Counted from the first letter of the stretch, positions 18,892 through 27,932 are shown. The stretch: DNA of 64,000 nucleotides from Desulfosarcina widdelii (GCF_009688965.1 NZ_AP021875.1:744001-808000), one strand, 5' to 3'. Notes: generated by a model from the letters alone, not told the origin. Made by a program: numbers and translations.

Positions 18892-18918
18892 TTGACAATC
18901 TATTGGTATCATAATAAT
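18892..18918 (+). promoter_or_regulatory. Candidate sigma70 promoter of the sensor-kinase operon
   Basis: Consensus TTGACA at 18892-18897 is followed by AATAAT at 18913-18918, 15 bases apart. It is about 140 bases before the sensor gene. The short spacing is a weakness. Confidence 0.4.
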
Positions 18919-19057
18919 TTTAGGCATATTTGGTCGATTGATCGGTGCTCATGCACCGATTCGCCGGAACCTTTTTCGGGTCGGCTTTTCCGGAACCTGA
19001 AACGCTGAATCGTCTCCATACCGGCATTGAATCCGAGAGTTGAAGAAAGCTGGCACG

Positions 19058-19933
19058 ATGCCTGAAGAAAAGCGAAGAAGAATTCGAAAAACCCGCTGGT
19101 TTGTATGGCTGCTTGCATGGTGGCTGCTGGCCGTTTTCTTTTATCTTTTCATCGCTGCCAAGGAAACCCGAATGGTCGAAGCAGTTACTGCCAACGGGGT
19201 TGCCATGGTTTCAAAAAGCGCCGACAAGGCCGGCTTGCCGCTTCTCGAACGAGACGTTCAGGCGTTGACGAAACTGGTACAGGAAACGTCCGGGCTCCAA
19301 GGGGTGGTCGATGTGTCGATCATCGATCACAAAAATAAGATCATCGCTTTTTCCAATCGAAGCCAACTGCCGTCGACATCATCGGATCAAGTAAATTTGA
19401 AAAATGGTGTCGGCTATTGGAACCAAACGCTGGACAGCGGTGATCGAGTGATCTGTTTTTCAGGCGATATCAATTATGCCGGCACGAAAATCGGTGAGGT
19501 TTTTCTGGTCATGGACGCCGGGGGCGGCACCGATCTGCGTACGATTTTTTTCTGGACGGCCTTTGGCGCGTTGATTGCAGTCCTTTTTGTACTGCTGCTT
19601 ATCGACTTTCACGGGATCCGTTCGCTGAAGGCGGCGGCAAAAGAACGGATTCAGAGTTGGATCGGAAGGAATCGGATGTTGTCCGACCGTCGCGAACTGG
19701 TCTGCCCGGTGTGCGGCAGCCTGAAACCGTTGAATCGTTCGTTTCTGCTCGAAGTCAACCTGGACCGCTATCCGGTGCTTCGAACGGCGGAAATGGATAA
19801 CGTCAATGCGACCCCGCTTTTTCGCGACAGCATCAATCTCCGGGAAATATCGCGTCGTGAAGATCTGGGCTGGCTTCGGCGCCAAATGATTCATCGATGT
19901 GCGGATATCATCAAAAAATTGTCCGGTGAATGA
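19058..19933 (+). CDS. Membrane sensor protein with periplasmic loop and Cys-pair tail
   Basis: This 291-residue protein has TM1 (WFVWLLAWWLLAVFFYLFIA, about 15-34). A periplasmic domain of about 120 residues contains VSIIDHKNKIIAFSN and ends YAGTKIGEVFLVMD. TM2 (about 168-190) and a cytoplasmic tail with LVCPVCGSLKPLNRSF and a late HRCAD complete it. The periplasmic part parallels that of the next gene's kinase (VLDHQEKILAHSN, then FSGVKIGGVVVG). The tail may bind metal through the Cys pair, but four ligands are not certain. I chose ATG 19058; a TTG at 19040 is possible. Function is unknown; a partner sensor for the kinase is inferred. Confidence 0.65.
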   Translation: MPEEKRRRIRKTRWFVWLLAWWLLAVFFYLFIAAKETRMVEAVTANGVAMVSKSADKAGLPLLERDVQALTKLVQETSGLQGVVDVSIIDHKNKIIAFSNRSQLPSTSSDQVNLKNGVGYWNQTLDSGDRVICFSGDINYAGTKIGEVFLVMDAGGGTDLRTIFFWTAFGALIAVLFVLLLIDFHGIRSLKAAAKERIQSWIGRNRMLSDRRELVCPVCGSLKPLNRSFLLEVNLDRYPVLRTAEMDNVNATPLFRDSINLREISRREDLGWLRRQMIHRCADIIKKLSGE

Positions 19934-19978
19934 TCGGCCTGCGATGCAGGCGGCAACCGGGCGATGAGGAGAAAAAAT

Positions 19979-21616
19979 ATGGCCGGGAGCGAAAAAGCGA
20001 CAACGACCATGATGTGGATGAAGCAGCTGTCGACCACGACCATCAATTCCGTTTCCAGCAAGATGAAAGCGTTTATGTCCGGACCTCCGCTTAAACGTCA
20101 TGTCGCCCTGGGCGTTGCCGTTTGGATCATCGTCAATCTGTTCACTTTCTTCGCCATGCAGAGCAAAATCGACACGGCCCAGAAAACGTTCTACAGCAAG
20201 GGTGTCGATCTGGCCCTCGGTCTGGCCGATAAAAGCGGGTCGCTGATCCTTTCCACTGACCTTTTGTCCTTGAACCTGGCCATCCGGGAGGTCATGGAGA
20301 ATACCGAAATCCGTTTCGCCGCCGTTTTGGATCACCAGGAAAAGATTCTGGCCCATTCCAACCCGGCAAAAATCAACCGTCAAATGACGCCTGTAAAAGA
20401 AGAGACCCTTGTCGATACGGTCAACGGCGTCAGCATCGCCTCGGGAAAAATGGATGCTGAGACGCCGGTGGTGGTTTTTAAAAGCAAGGTGACTTTCTCG
20501 GGGGTTAAAATCGGAGGGGTTGTCGTCGGTTGGGGGGCTAAAACGCTTGCGTCGAAGGTTAAATCCTATCGTTTGTTTATCTTGCTGTTTTTGATTTCCA
20601 GTGCGGCACTCACCGCCGGCTTCCTCTTTATGCTGGAGCGAACGCTCAAGAAAAGAAAGGCCGCGAGGGAAAAGGCGATGGAGGGAATGACGCGCATCGG
20701 CCCTTACCTGCTGACCCGGAAGATCGCCCAGGGAGGCATGGCCGAACTTTTTCTGGCCGACTACCTCAGAGAGGACGGATTTCGCAAGACTGTAGCCGTC
20801 AAAAGGGTCCTTCCCCACCTGGCCGACAATCGCGACTTTATCGACATGTTCATCCGGGAGGCCCGCCTGGCCGCCCTGCTTCAGCACCCCAATGTGGTTC
20901 AGATTGCGGACTTCGGCAAGATCCAGAATGCTTACTTTATCGCCATGGAATACGTGGATGGGAAAAATCTTGCCGAAATCATGGGATACCTGAAAAAGGG
21001 TTTGCCGGTGGATATGGCGGTCTTCCTGATTTTACAAATCAGCAATGCCCTGCATTACTCCCACACCCGCAAGGACGATAAAACCGGGACCCCGCTGAAT
21101 ATCGTCCATCGGGACATCAGTCCTCAGAATATCCTGATTTCCCTCAACGGAGAGGTCAAGCTCAGCGACTTCGGGATATCCAAAGCCGCTTCCGAACCTT
21201 CGCTCACCCAGGCCGGCGTAATCAAAGGGAAACTGTCTTATCTTTCTCCGGAACAGGCCATGGGGCAGGACGTGAACCATCAGATCGATATCTATGCCCT
21301 GGGTCTGGTGTTCTATGAAATTCTTTCCGGTAGCCGACTTTACCGCTTTACCAACGATATCGAAGCCATTCGTACCATTCCGAAGATGACCGTTCCGCCG
21401 ATTATCACCAAGCGACCGGACATCCCCCAGGGACTGAACGATATCGTCATGAAGAGCCTCGAAAAATCGACGGTCAAACGCTACCAGACTGCACAGGAAC
21501 TGCACGACGATCTGCTGAAGCTGAAAAACCATCTGGGGATTACTTACGACACCTCGGATTTGGCATTGTTCATGCGGGCCAATTTTGAAGAGAAAGATAC
21601 GGAAACCCCGGCTTGA
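19979..21616 (+). CDS. Ser/Thr protein kinase with N-terminal periplasmic sensor
   Basis: This 545-residue protein starts at ATG 19979 behind GAGGAG. TM1 (about 45-60), a periplasmic sensor of about 130 residues and TM2 (about 198-216) precede the kinase domain (about 230-500). Kinase motifs seen are GGMAELF in the Gly loop, VAVKRV (Lys), E in MFIREARLA, HRDISPQN (catalytic loop with Ser in place of Lys-Pro, a variant common in delta-group kinases), DFGIS and LSPEQA. The architecture is reversed relative to typical PknB, with the sensor at the N terminus. It likely signals to the nearby FHA protein and PP2C. Confidence 0.9.
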   Translation: MAGSEKATTTMMWMKQLSTTTINSVSSKMKAFMSGPPLKRHVALGVAVWIIVNLFTFFAMQSKIDTAQKTFYSKGVDLALGLADKSGSLILSTDLLSLNLAIREVMENTEIRFAAVLDHQEKILAHSNPAKINRQMTPVKEETLVDTVNGVSIASGKMDAETPVVVFKSKVTFSGVKIGGVVVGWGAKTLASKVKSYRLFILLFLISSAALTAGFLFMLERTLKKRKAAREKAMEGMTRIGPYLLTRKIAQGGMAELFLADYLREDGFRKTVAVKRVLPHLADNRDFIDMFIREARLAALLQHPNVVQIADFGKIQNAYFIAMEYVDGKNLAEIMGYLKKGLPVDMAVFLILQISNALHYSHTRKDDKTGTPLNIVHRDISPQNILISLNGEVKLSDFGISKAASEPSLTQAGVIKGKLSYLSPEQAMGQDVNHQIDIYALGLVFYEILSGSRLYRFTNDIEAIRTIPKMTVPPIITKRPDIPQGLNDIVMKSLEKSTVKRYQTAQELHDDLLKLKNHLGITYDTSDLALFMRANFEEKDTETPA

Positions 21617-21706
21617 TTTCGTTTTTGAGCAGACCGGGGCGACGTTCTCTGAATCGATGGTTCGAGATTCCTGACAACCGATAGGATTGGAAAGGGTAAA
21701 ACTCAG

Positions 21707-22447
21707 GTGCCACAGCACTTGCCGACGATCATCTACCAAGGTGCCACGGACGTGGGCAATGTCCGCAGCAACAACGAAGACGTTTTTTACATTTGCGAGG
21801 ATTGCCATTACTGCCTAGTGGCCGACGGCATGGGAGGGGCCGCTGCCGGGGAGGTGGCCAGCCGCATCTTTGCGGAAACGGCCAAGGCCGTTTTTGCCGG
21901 CCATGACGGGTCATCCGAGGAAAACACCATCGCCCGGGTACAGACCACCTTCAAGCTGGCCAACGATAAAATCCTCAAACATGTCGAACGCAACCCCCAG
22001 AACAAGGGCATGGGATGCACGGCCGAACTGCTGGCATTTGTCAACGATACCTTTATCGTCGGACATGTAGGAGATTCGAGAACCTACCGGATGCGCAACA
22101 ATGCCCTCAAGCAGTTGACCAAAGACCATTCACTTGTTCAGGAACAGTTGGATCAGGGCCTGATTACGCCTGAAGAGGCCCGGCACCACGCCATGCGCAA
22201 CGTGATCCTGAGAGCCGTGGGCGTCAACGAAACCGTAGCGCTGGACATTCTAAAAGGAAAGCAACGGCAAGGAGACCTATTTTTGCTATGCAGCGACGGG
22301 CTCACCGACATGGTCATGGAATCGGACATTCTGTCGATTTTAAGCGGCGAAAGAGCCCTTGACGAAAAATCCGAGGCGCTGATCCGACTGGCCAAGCAGG
22401 CCGGTGGAAAAGATAACGTTACCGTGGCCTTGTCTGCAATCAACTGA
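21707..22447 (+). CDS. PP2C-family protein phosphatase
   Basis: This 246-residue metal-dependent Ser/Thr phosphatase starts at GTG 21707. Motifs are TDVGNVRSNNEDVF (metal Asp), VADGMGGAAAGEVAS, GCTAELLAFV, VGHVGDSRTYRMRN, LTKDHSLVQEQ, LLCSDGLTDMV and GGKDNVTVAL, all in the expected order. The length fits the PppA/Stp type. It lies between two kinases; the downstream kinase begins 4 bases after its stop, so it is co-transcribed and likely reverses their phosphorylation. AAAGGG before the GTG supports this start. Confidence 0.93.
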   Translation: MPQHLPTIIYQGATDVGNVRSNNEDVFYICEDCHYCLVADGMGGAAAGEVASRIFAETAKAVFAGHDGSSEENTIARVQTTFKLANDKILKHVERNPQNKGMGCTAELLAFVNDTFIVGHVGDSRTYRMRNNALKQLTKDHSLVQEQLDQGLITPEEARHHAMRNVILRAVGVNETVALDILKGKQRQGDLFLLCSDGLTDMVMESDILSILSGERALDEKSEALIRLAKQAGGKDNVTVALSAIN

Positions 22448-22451
22448 GCCT

Positions 22452-23651
22452 ATGAAATACGGACGCTACGAAGTTGTTAAAGAGCTGGGACGCGGTACAA
22501 TGGGGGTCGTCTATCAGGCCCATGATCCGCAAATCGACCGAATGGTTGCGCTTAAAGTTCTGCGGCCGGATCGCGTCGTCAGCCAGGATTTTGTTCTCCG
22601 GTTTCTCAGGGAAGCCAAGGCCATCGGGCGGATATCCCACCCCAATATCGTTACCGTTTATGACGTGGGCCAGGATCATGGAACGATCTACATCGCCATG
22701 GAATTTCTCGAAGGCCGGCCACTGAACGAAGCGATCAAGGGCCGGACGCTGCCGCCGGACGAAGCGGTGCAGATGTGCTCCGAGGTGGCCGAAGCATTAG
22801 GGTATGCCCACAGCAAAGGGATTACCCATCGGGACATCAAGCCGTCCAATATTATTCTCACCCCGGACCACCGCACAAAACTGACCGATTTCGGTATTGC
22901 GCGTATTGAAGATCCTGATGCAGCCCAGCAAACCCAGGCAGGCGATATCCTGGGAACGCCTGTTTACATGGCTCCCGAACAGGTCATGGGCCAGAAGGCC
23001 GACGGAAGGACGGACCTTTACGCACTGGGGGTGATACTGTACGAGATGGTGGTTGGAAAACGCCCCTTCGGAGGTGGGAATATCGCTGCCATTTTCCGTT
23101 CCATTACCCATGAACCACCGGAAGATCCGATGAAAGCGGGAACCTTCCACCATCGGGAACTGGCCGACCTGATTTTAAAAAGTCTTTCGAAAGATCCCAA
23201 CCAACGTTTCCAGACCGGCCAGAAGATGGCAGCAGCCTTAAAGGCCTGCCTGGATGCTGGAGCCCATCCTTTCCCGGAATCGACGGTGTCCGCCGAAAAG
23301 CCGGTTCGTTCCAAAAAAGCGGGTATAGTTATCGCCGTTTTGTGCGTCTGCCTGGCTGCCGGTATCATCGGTTACAAAACGATGCAAAATCCCGGTGAAG
23401 ATGCCAGCGCGACTGCCGGTGCCGAATTGCCGGCAGCATCATCCCTGCTGGACGTCGCCAGCACACCGAGCGGCGCCCAGGTGTTTGTGGATTCGGCGTT
23501 CAAGGGAACCACCCCGGTGAATATCCCCTTACATCCGGGAAGTTACGAAATTCGATTGAACCTGCCGGGTTACTATGAATGGGAAGCCCAGCTTCAGATC
23601 GGAGAAGATCAGCCCGCACCCCTGGATGTGCGACTGGTTTCCATTGATTGA
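22452..23651 (+). CDS. Membrane Ser/Thr protein kinase with PEGA domain
   Basis: This 399-residue kinase domain covers about 4-270: GRGTMGVVYQAHDP, VALKVL, HRDIKPSNIIL, DFGIARIEDP, GTPVYMAPEQVMG. It is a complete PknB-like catalytic core. One transmembrane helix follows (AGIVIAVLCVCLAAGIIGY, about 295-315). The outer part is a PEGA domain (about 335-395: LDVASTPSGAQVFVDSAFKG, TPVNIPLHPGSYEIRLN), which in such proteins faces the periplasm and may bind envelope ligands. The start follows the phosphatase stop by 4 bases. An open frame 48 bases longer overlaps the phosphatase and is not used. Confidence 0.93.
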   Translation: MKYGRYEVVKELGRGTMGVVYQAHDPQIDRMVALKVLRPDRVVSQDFVLRFLREAKAIGRISHPNIVTVYDVGQDHGTIYIAMEFLEGRPLNEAIKGRTLPPDEAVQMCSEVAEALGYAHSKGITHRDIKPSNIILTPDHRTKLTDFGIARIEDPDAAQQTQAGDILGTPVYMAPEQVMGQKADGRTDLYALGVILYEMVVGKRPFGGGNIAAIFRSITHEPPEDPMKAGTFHHRELADLILKSLSKDPNQRFQTGQKMAAALKACLDAGAHPFPESTVSAEKPVRSKKAGIVIAVLCVCLAAGIIGYKTMQNPGEDASATAGAELPAASSLLDVASTPSGAQVFVDSAFKGTTPVNIPLHPGSYEIRLNLPGYYEWEAQLQIGEDQPAPLDVRLVSID

Positions 23652-23732
23652 TTTACAATATCTTTGCCGAATGCTGCCAGGTTGCACAATCCTCTTTCCG
23701 ATTCGGTGCTACCCTTTTCAGGAGGAACTGCC

Positions 23733-25706
23733 ATGAAGGTTGACCGCTTTTTCGCCGGATTGTTGATCGCCGTCATCATTGCCGTGGGATTTGTTTCGAC
23801 AAACGCCCAGGGCGCCCTGAAAACGGGCAGCGCGGTTCCGGTGTTCACTCTGAAGGACGTCAACGGCAAGGCTTACCCGCTGTCCGACACCCAAACCAAG
23901 CCCATGACGATCCTCTATTTTTTCGATCCCGATTCCCGTCCCAGCATCGAAGGGCTTTTGAGCCTGGACCAATTGGTCAAAAAATACCGGGATGCCGATC
24001 TTACCGTCTGGGCCATCACCCGTTCTTCCCCACAGAAGGTCGATGCGTTCAACCAGAAAACCCATACCCTGTTTCCGGTTCTGCTGGATTCCGCCGGTGT
24101 CAGTGCCATGTACGATGCCCAGCGGGTTCTTCCCACGGTCTGTATCATCGGTCCTGAATTGAAGATGCTCGATTATTTCCAGGGGGGCGGAAAAACCACT
24201 CAAGTCATGCTGGTTCGACTCGCTGAACGAAATCTGCAACGCAAGCGGCCCGCCGTCGCCCGGGCCATTACCGAAACTGTAGAAAAACAGGATCCTGGTA
24301 ATACACGGGCCCGCGCCGTTAAAGGGTATGCCGCCATGCAGGAAGGCAAGCTGGACGAAGCGGAACAGACATTTTACAATCTCAGTAAAGAAAAGGGCAA
24401 AGACGCTGTCTTGGGCAAGGAGGGGTTGGCCCAGGTCTACGAAGAGAAAGGACAGACCGCCAAATCCATCAAACTGGCAGAAGAGGTGGCCGCCCAGGCC
24501 AAGGATCGCCCACTGGCGCATGTAATCAAAGGGGATCAACTGTATCGCCAGAACAAGAAAAAGGCTGCTGAGTCCGAGTACCGGCAGGGCACCCAAAAAC
24601 AGGGCGGTGCACCATTTCAACGCGCCGTTGCCTACAACCAATTGGGACGCCTATACGCCCAGCGCGGCGATCTGGCGAAATCCCGCGAATTATACGACCA
24701 GGCGGTAAGCATCGACCCATATTATATCGAAGCCACTTCCAACAAAGGCCTGACTTATGAACAGGAGGGGCGCTGGGACAAAGCCCTGGAAGCCTATCGC
24801 CAGGCCGAGGCCATCGACAAGAGAGATCCCTTCGTTCGTGCCCTGTCCGAAAATGCCCTGCGCATGTTGATGATCCAAAAAGACGAGATGAAACAACGCG
24901 AGTTGGCGGTGGCGATCAAAAAGGTGGTCGAGCGCTATCGGCAAAACCGTTTTACGGAGGAGCCGGTTGACGACCCCTGGACCTCCCGACCGACGCGGGT
25001 GGTTTTTTTTGACATTTCCGAATCCGGGGGGCTTTCCCAGCGGGCCGGTTTCGCCGGTCTGCTCAAAGCCTACCTGGAAAGACAATTGGGAGGCTCCGGC
25101 AGGATTCTGGTGGTCGACAACCTGATCGTCAAGGGGGCGATCGACGAACTGGAACTCGACCGGGATGCTCTTGCCGACAATGAAATTCTCACCCGACTCA
25201 GCCAGGCCCTGCAGGCCTCGTTGATCGTCAAAGGGTCAATCTTTCAGATGCCCTCGGGCCCCTTGTGCAATTTGAAGATTCTTTCCGCCCAAGACGGCAG
25301 CGCCGTCGAAGGGATCGATTATCAATTCAACGCCGGCATCCATGTGCAACAGGACCTGAACCAAATCAACCGCAGCCTGCTCGTTCGAATCATGGAGAAA
25401 TATCCCCTGCAGGCCTTTGTCGTGCAGGTCACCGGCAATCAGGTTTTGTTGAATCTGGGCGCCCTTCAGGGCGTGGTGGAGGGTACGGTTTTCGATGTCG
25501 TCGAAGAGAAGGCGCCGATCACCTACAAGGGCAAGACCTTCGTTCCCGAACCCGCCATGGTTGCCAAGGTGCATGTGGTTCGTGCCGAATCCGATTTCAG
25601 CTACGGCCACATCAAAGATCAACGCAGACCCATCAAGGCCGACGATAAGCTTCGCGAAGATCTGAATTCTCTGCTGCCAGCCGCTGCAGGCACCCGGGTC
25701 TGGTAG
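23733..25706 (+). CDS. Exported redoxin-like and TPR protein
   Basis: This 657-residue protein starts at ATG 23733 behind AGGAGGAA. It has a signal peptide (FFAGLLIAVIIAVGFVSTNAQG). An AhpC/TlpA-like thioredoxin fold follows (about 30-160: TGSAVPVFTLKDVNGKAYPL, TILYFFDPDSRPS). The expected C-x-x-C redox pair is replaced by FDPDSRPS, so it is probably not a redox enzyme. TPRs occupy about 180-390. A C-terminal region (about 430-650) resembles CsgG/FlgT-like stress-lipoprotein folds (RVVFFDISESGG, LEGTVFDVVEEK-type). It ends the kinase operon and may be a periplasmic output or scaffold. Function is unproven. Confidence 0.7.
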   Translation: MKVDRFFAGLLIAVIIAVGFVSTNAQGALKTGSAVPVFTLKDVNGKAYPLSDTQTKPMTILYFFDPDSRPSIEGLLSLDQLVKKYRDADLTVWAITRSSPQKVDAFNQKTHTLFPVLLDSAGVSAMYDAQRVLPTVCIIGPELKMLDYFQGGGKTTQVMLVRLAERNLQRKRPAVARAITETVEKQDPGNTRARAVKGYAAMQEGKLDEAEQTFYNLSKEKGKDAVLGKEGLAQVYEEKGQTAKSIKLAEEVAAQAKDRPLAHVIKGDQLYRQNKKKAAESEYRQGTQKQGGAPFQRAVAYNQLGRLYAQRGDLAKSRELYDQAVSIDPYYIEATSNKGLTYEQEGRWDKALEAYRQAEAIDKRDPFVRALSENALRMLMIQKDEMKQRELAVAIKKVVERYRQNRFTEEPVDDPWTSRPTRVVFFDISESGGLSQRAGFAGLLKAYLERQLGGSGRILVVDNLIVKGAIDELELDRDALADNEILTRLSQALQASLIVKGSIFQMPSGPLCNLKILSAQDGSAVEGIDYQFNAGIHVQQDLNQINRSLLVRIMEKYPLQAFVVQVTGNQVLLNLGALQGVVEGTVFDVVEEKAPITYKGKTFVPEPAMVAKVHVVRAESDFSYGHIKDQRRPIKADDKLREDLNSLLPAAAGTRVW

Positions 25707-25917
25707 ACGCTGAACCATTCGGGATAGGCAAACCGTCAATTTATTGGCTGAGGCGAACGCTGCCCATTACATTCACTTCCTTTGATTTGCAGGAATCCGC
25801 GGTCCGGCCGGTATTTTCATTTCCTTCGCTCGATCTGCATCCATGGCAGGCTATTTGCAGTGTTCTTCAATAGCTGAGTGCATTCTGGATCGGAACACTA
25901 ACCCTTATGGAGATGCC

Positions 25918-26337
25918 ATGGTTGAACGAAGAAAGTACAAACGCTACCCGATGCCCAAGGGAACATTTGCCATTCTGCGCAGCGAGATGAAACGCCTTCG
26001 CGATCACGACCGGATGAGCATCGGCGAGATTGCTATGGTCCTATACAAATCCGAGCCGGAAGTCATGGGGCAGGTGACGGATATGAGCCTGGGCGGACTC
26101 GCATTCAGGTGGGATGCCGGTACCCTGCCGGAACTCGGCAGTGTGGAACTGGATCTTATAATGGCCGAACAGGGCATATATCTGCACAATATACCTTATA
26201 AAACCGTTGCACGGGAAACCGGCGGAAAAAACCGCAAAAGCACTGCCAGGACGCGCAGAAGCGCTTTTCGTTTCACCCGCCTCGATACAGATCTGAAGAA
26301 TCGGCTGCGGGGGCTGCTGGCTCACCATGTCGGTTGA
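25918..26337 (+). CDS. PilZ-domain protein (c-di-GMP binding)
   Basis: This 139-residue protein carries the PilZ signature: ERRKYKRYP near the N terminus and VTDMSLGGLAFRW (D-x-S-x-x-G) about 45 residues on. It likely binds cyclic di-GMP in the cytoplasm. The start at 25918 is chosen because VERRKYKRY is the usual beginning; the frame extends 75 bases upstream. The C-terminal part is basic (GGKNRKSTARTRRSAFRFTR). The 210 bases upstream show no gene. Confidence 0.82.
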   Translation: MVERRKYKRYPMPKGTFAILRSEMKRLRDHDRMSIGEIAMVLYKSEPEVMGQVTDMSLGGLAFRWDAGTLPELGSVELDLIMAEQGIYLHNIPYKTVARETGGKNRKSTARTRRSAFRFTRLDTDLKNRLRGLLAHHVG

Positions 26338-26385
26338 CCATCCCGCTCAGGAGCCCGCTCAGGAGTCCAATCAGGAGACCGATTG

Positions 26386-27237
26386 ATGATATTGACGATT
26401 ACCTCTATTCTGGAGGAAATCGACCATCTGAAACCCGTAGCGGACGTGGCCGGTAAAGTCATGGCGCTACTGGATGACCCGGATTGCGGAACCGCCGACC
26501 TCTCGGAGATCATCTGCCACGAACCCGCCTTGACGGCCAACGTCCTGAAACTGGCCAACTCCTCCTATTTCGGGCTGCCCGGAAAAATCGAAGATGCCAG
26601 GCAAGCCATTGTCTATCTGGGGATGGATCAGGTTATCGATCTGATTCTTCTGGTAAGCTGTTCGAAAAGTTTTCGCGGTTCCCATGAAGGATATGGACTG
26701 GACGCCGGAAAACTTTGGGAGAGCGCCGTGTCGGCGGCGATTGTCGCCGGGGATCTGGCAGACCTCAAAGGAATCAAACCCAGCAGTCTGGCTTTTACCG
26801 GCGCCCTGTTACGGGATATCGGCAAGGTCGTTTTGAATCGATATGTGCGGACGGGGATCGAATCGATTCTGGCCTTGGTGAAAAGCCTGGACATCACCTT
26901 CAAGGAGGCGGAACGGCGGGTCATTGGCTTCGATCATGCCCAGATCGGTGCCATGCTTGCTGAAAAATGGCATTTCCCGCCATCGCTTCAGTGTATTCTC
27001 CGTTGCTATCATACCCCTTTGCTGGCAAAAGAGTGCTATTCGGAAGCGTCTGTCGTTTACCTGGCCGATGCCATTATCCGAAAGATGGGGATTGGAAACG
27101 GTATAGACGACGATTATTACAAAGAAGACGAAGATGTCGCCCGATCCCTGGAACTGAGCGAATCTCAAATCCAGGATGTAATCGATGGGTTTGAAGGCAA
27201 AATGGACCGTGTCCGCATACTTTTTGCCTCGGATTGA
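26386..27237 (+). CDS. HDOD-domain signalling protein
   Basis: This 283-residue HDOD protein shows LKPVADVAGKVMALLDDPDC, LSEIICHEPALTANVLKLANSSYFG, the AI-YLGMDQVIDLILLVS segment and LRDIGKVVLN, with the degenerate HD motif of the family. HDOD proteins relay signals, often with two-component or c-di-GMP systems, and lack phosphodiesterase activity. ATG 26386 is preceded by CAGGAG repeats that act as the ribosome site; a TTG at 26383 is also possible. It follows the PilZ gene by 48 bases. Confidence 0.88.
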   Translation: MILTITSILEEIDHLKPVADVAGKVMALLDDPDCGTADLSEIICHEPALTANVLKLANSSYFGLPGKIEDARQAIVYLGMDQVIDLILLVSCSKSFRGSHEGYGLDAGKLWESAVSAAIVAGDLADLKGIKPSSLAFTGALLRDIGKVVLNRYVRTGIESILALVKSLDITFKEAERRVIGFDHAQIGAMLAEKWHFPPSLQCILRCYHTPLLAKECYSEASVVYLADAIIRKMGIGNGIDDDYYKEDEDVARSLELSESQIQDVIDGFEGKMDRVRILFASD

Positions 27238-27401
27238 ACCGCTGCGTTTTTAGCGGGCACCCCGACCCCATGCGGGCATCTCGGCCGACCGGCCCGAGTT
27301 GTTGTTTTTTTCAATTATTCGCTAAAGAATCGAGAGTTATAACCGATACTACTACTTCGAAAGCGGTTGAAACAAATATCAAATTATTTCGGAGGTAAAA
27401 G

Positions 27402-27782
27402 ATGGCCTACAAGATCCTTACGGTTGACGACAGTAAAACCATTCGGATGATCGTCAAAAAGGCTTTTAAACCATACAACTGCGAACTTTTTGAAGGCGAA
27501 AACGGTGTGGAAGGCCTGGCCATCGCCGCCAAGGAGATGCCGGACCTGATCATCCTCGATATTACCATGCCGGTGATGACGGGCATCGAAATGCTGGGAA
27601 AACTAAAGGCGGAGAGCGCTTTGAAAGACATCCCCGTAATCATGCTCACTGCCGAATCGGGCAAAGAGAACGTCATGCAGATTGTCAAAATGGGCGTCAA
27701 GGATTATATCGTCAAACCGTTCAAAGGAGAACAGCTCATCGATCGAGCCAAAAACATTCTCAAACTCAGGCCTGTAGAATAA
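27402..27782 (+). CDS. CheY-like single-domain response regulator
   Basis: This 126-residue receiver domain has the full set of conserved residues: DDS at the N terminus, phosphoacceptor Asp in LIILDITMPVMTG, Thr in MLTAESG and Lys in YIVKPFKG. It has no output domain. An excellent GGAGG ribosome site precedes ATG 27402. A separate promoter is likely in the 160-base AT-rich gap after the HDOD gene. No histidine kinase is in the window. Confidence 0.93.
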   Translation: MAYKILTVDDSKTIRMIVKKAFKPYNCELFEGENGVEGLAIAAKEMPDLIILDITMPVMTGIEMLGKLKAESALKDIPVIMLTAESGKENVMQIVKMGVKDYIVKPFKGEQLIDRAKNILKLRPVE

Positions 27783-27783
27783 A

Positions 27784-27812
27784 TCCGGCGAGGGGAACAT
27801 CCCTTACGCCGG
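27784..27812 (+). terminator. Hairpin after the response regulator gene
   Basis: The stem TCCGGCG-AGGG pairs with CCCT-TA-CGCCGGA, directly after the stop codon. A second short stem (GGCCCGGGTGGCC) follows. There is no strong T-tract, so it may be a weak or Rho-assisted terminator. Confidence 0.4.
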
Positions 27813-27896
27813 ACAGGCCCGGGTGGCCTTAACATCCTTCCCTGCCATTTTCCCGGCTTTTTATAAATTCGAGCACAATTCGCAACGAAAACCCGA

Positions 27897-27932
27897 CATG
27901 GGGTGGTCGACGCTGCAACCAACCACCCCATG
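27897..27932. repeat. 11-bp perfect inverted repeat
   Basis: CATGGGGTGGT (27897-27907) pairs with ACCACCCCATG (27922-27932) across a 14-base loop. It is in the 374-base gap (27783-28156) that otherwise holds no gene. No T-tract follows, so it is not an ordinary terminator; it could be an RNA structure or protein-binding site. Confidence 0.4.

Larger units (their letters stand above)
18559..19057. other. Divergent intergenic region, no gene seen
   Basis: About 500 bases between the divergent deacetylase and sensor genes. It is AT-rich, carries one copy of the dispersed TTTTTACGARTCCGTCA motif and a good candidate promoter near its right end. The open frame at 18655-19008 has no recognisable product or ribosome site, and I treat it as noncoding. 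Confidence 0.6.

Noticed and set aside
18655..19008. 117-codon open frame between the deacetylase and sensor genes
   Set aside because: No ribosome site, no recognisable domain, and it crosses a dispersed repeat motif and the sensor promoter candidate.
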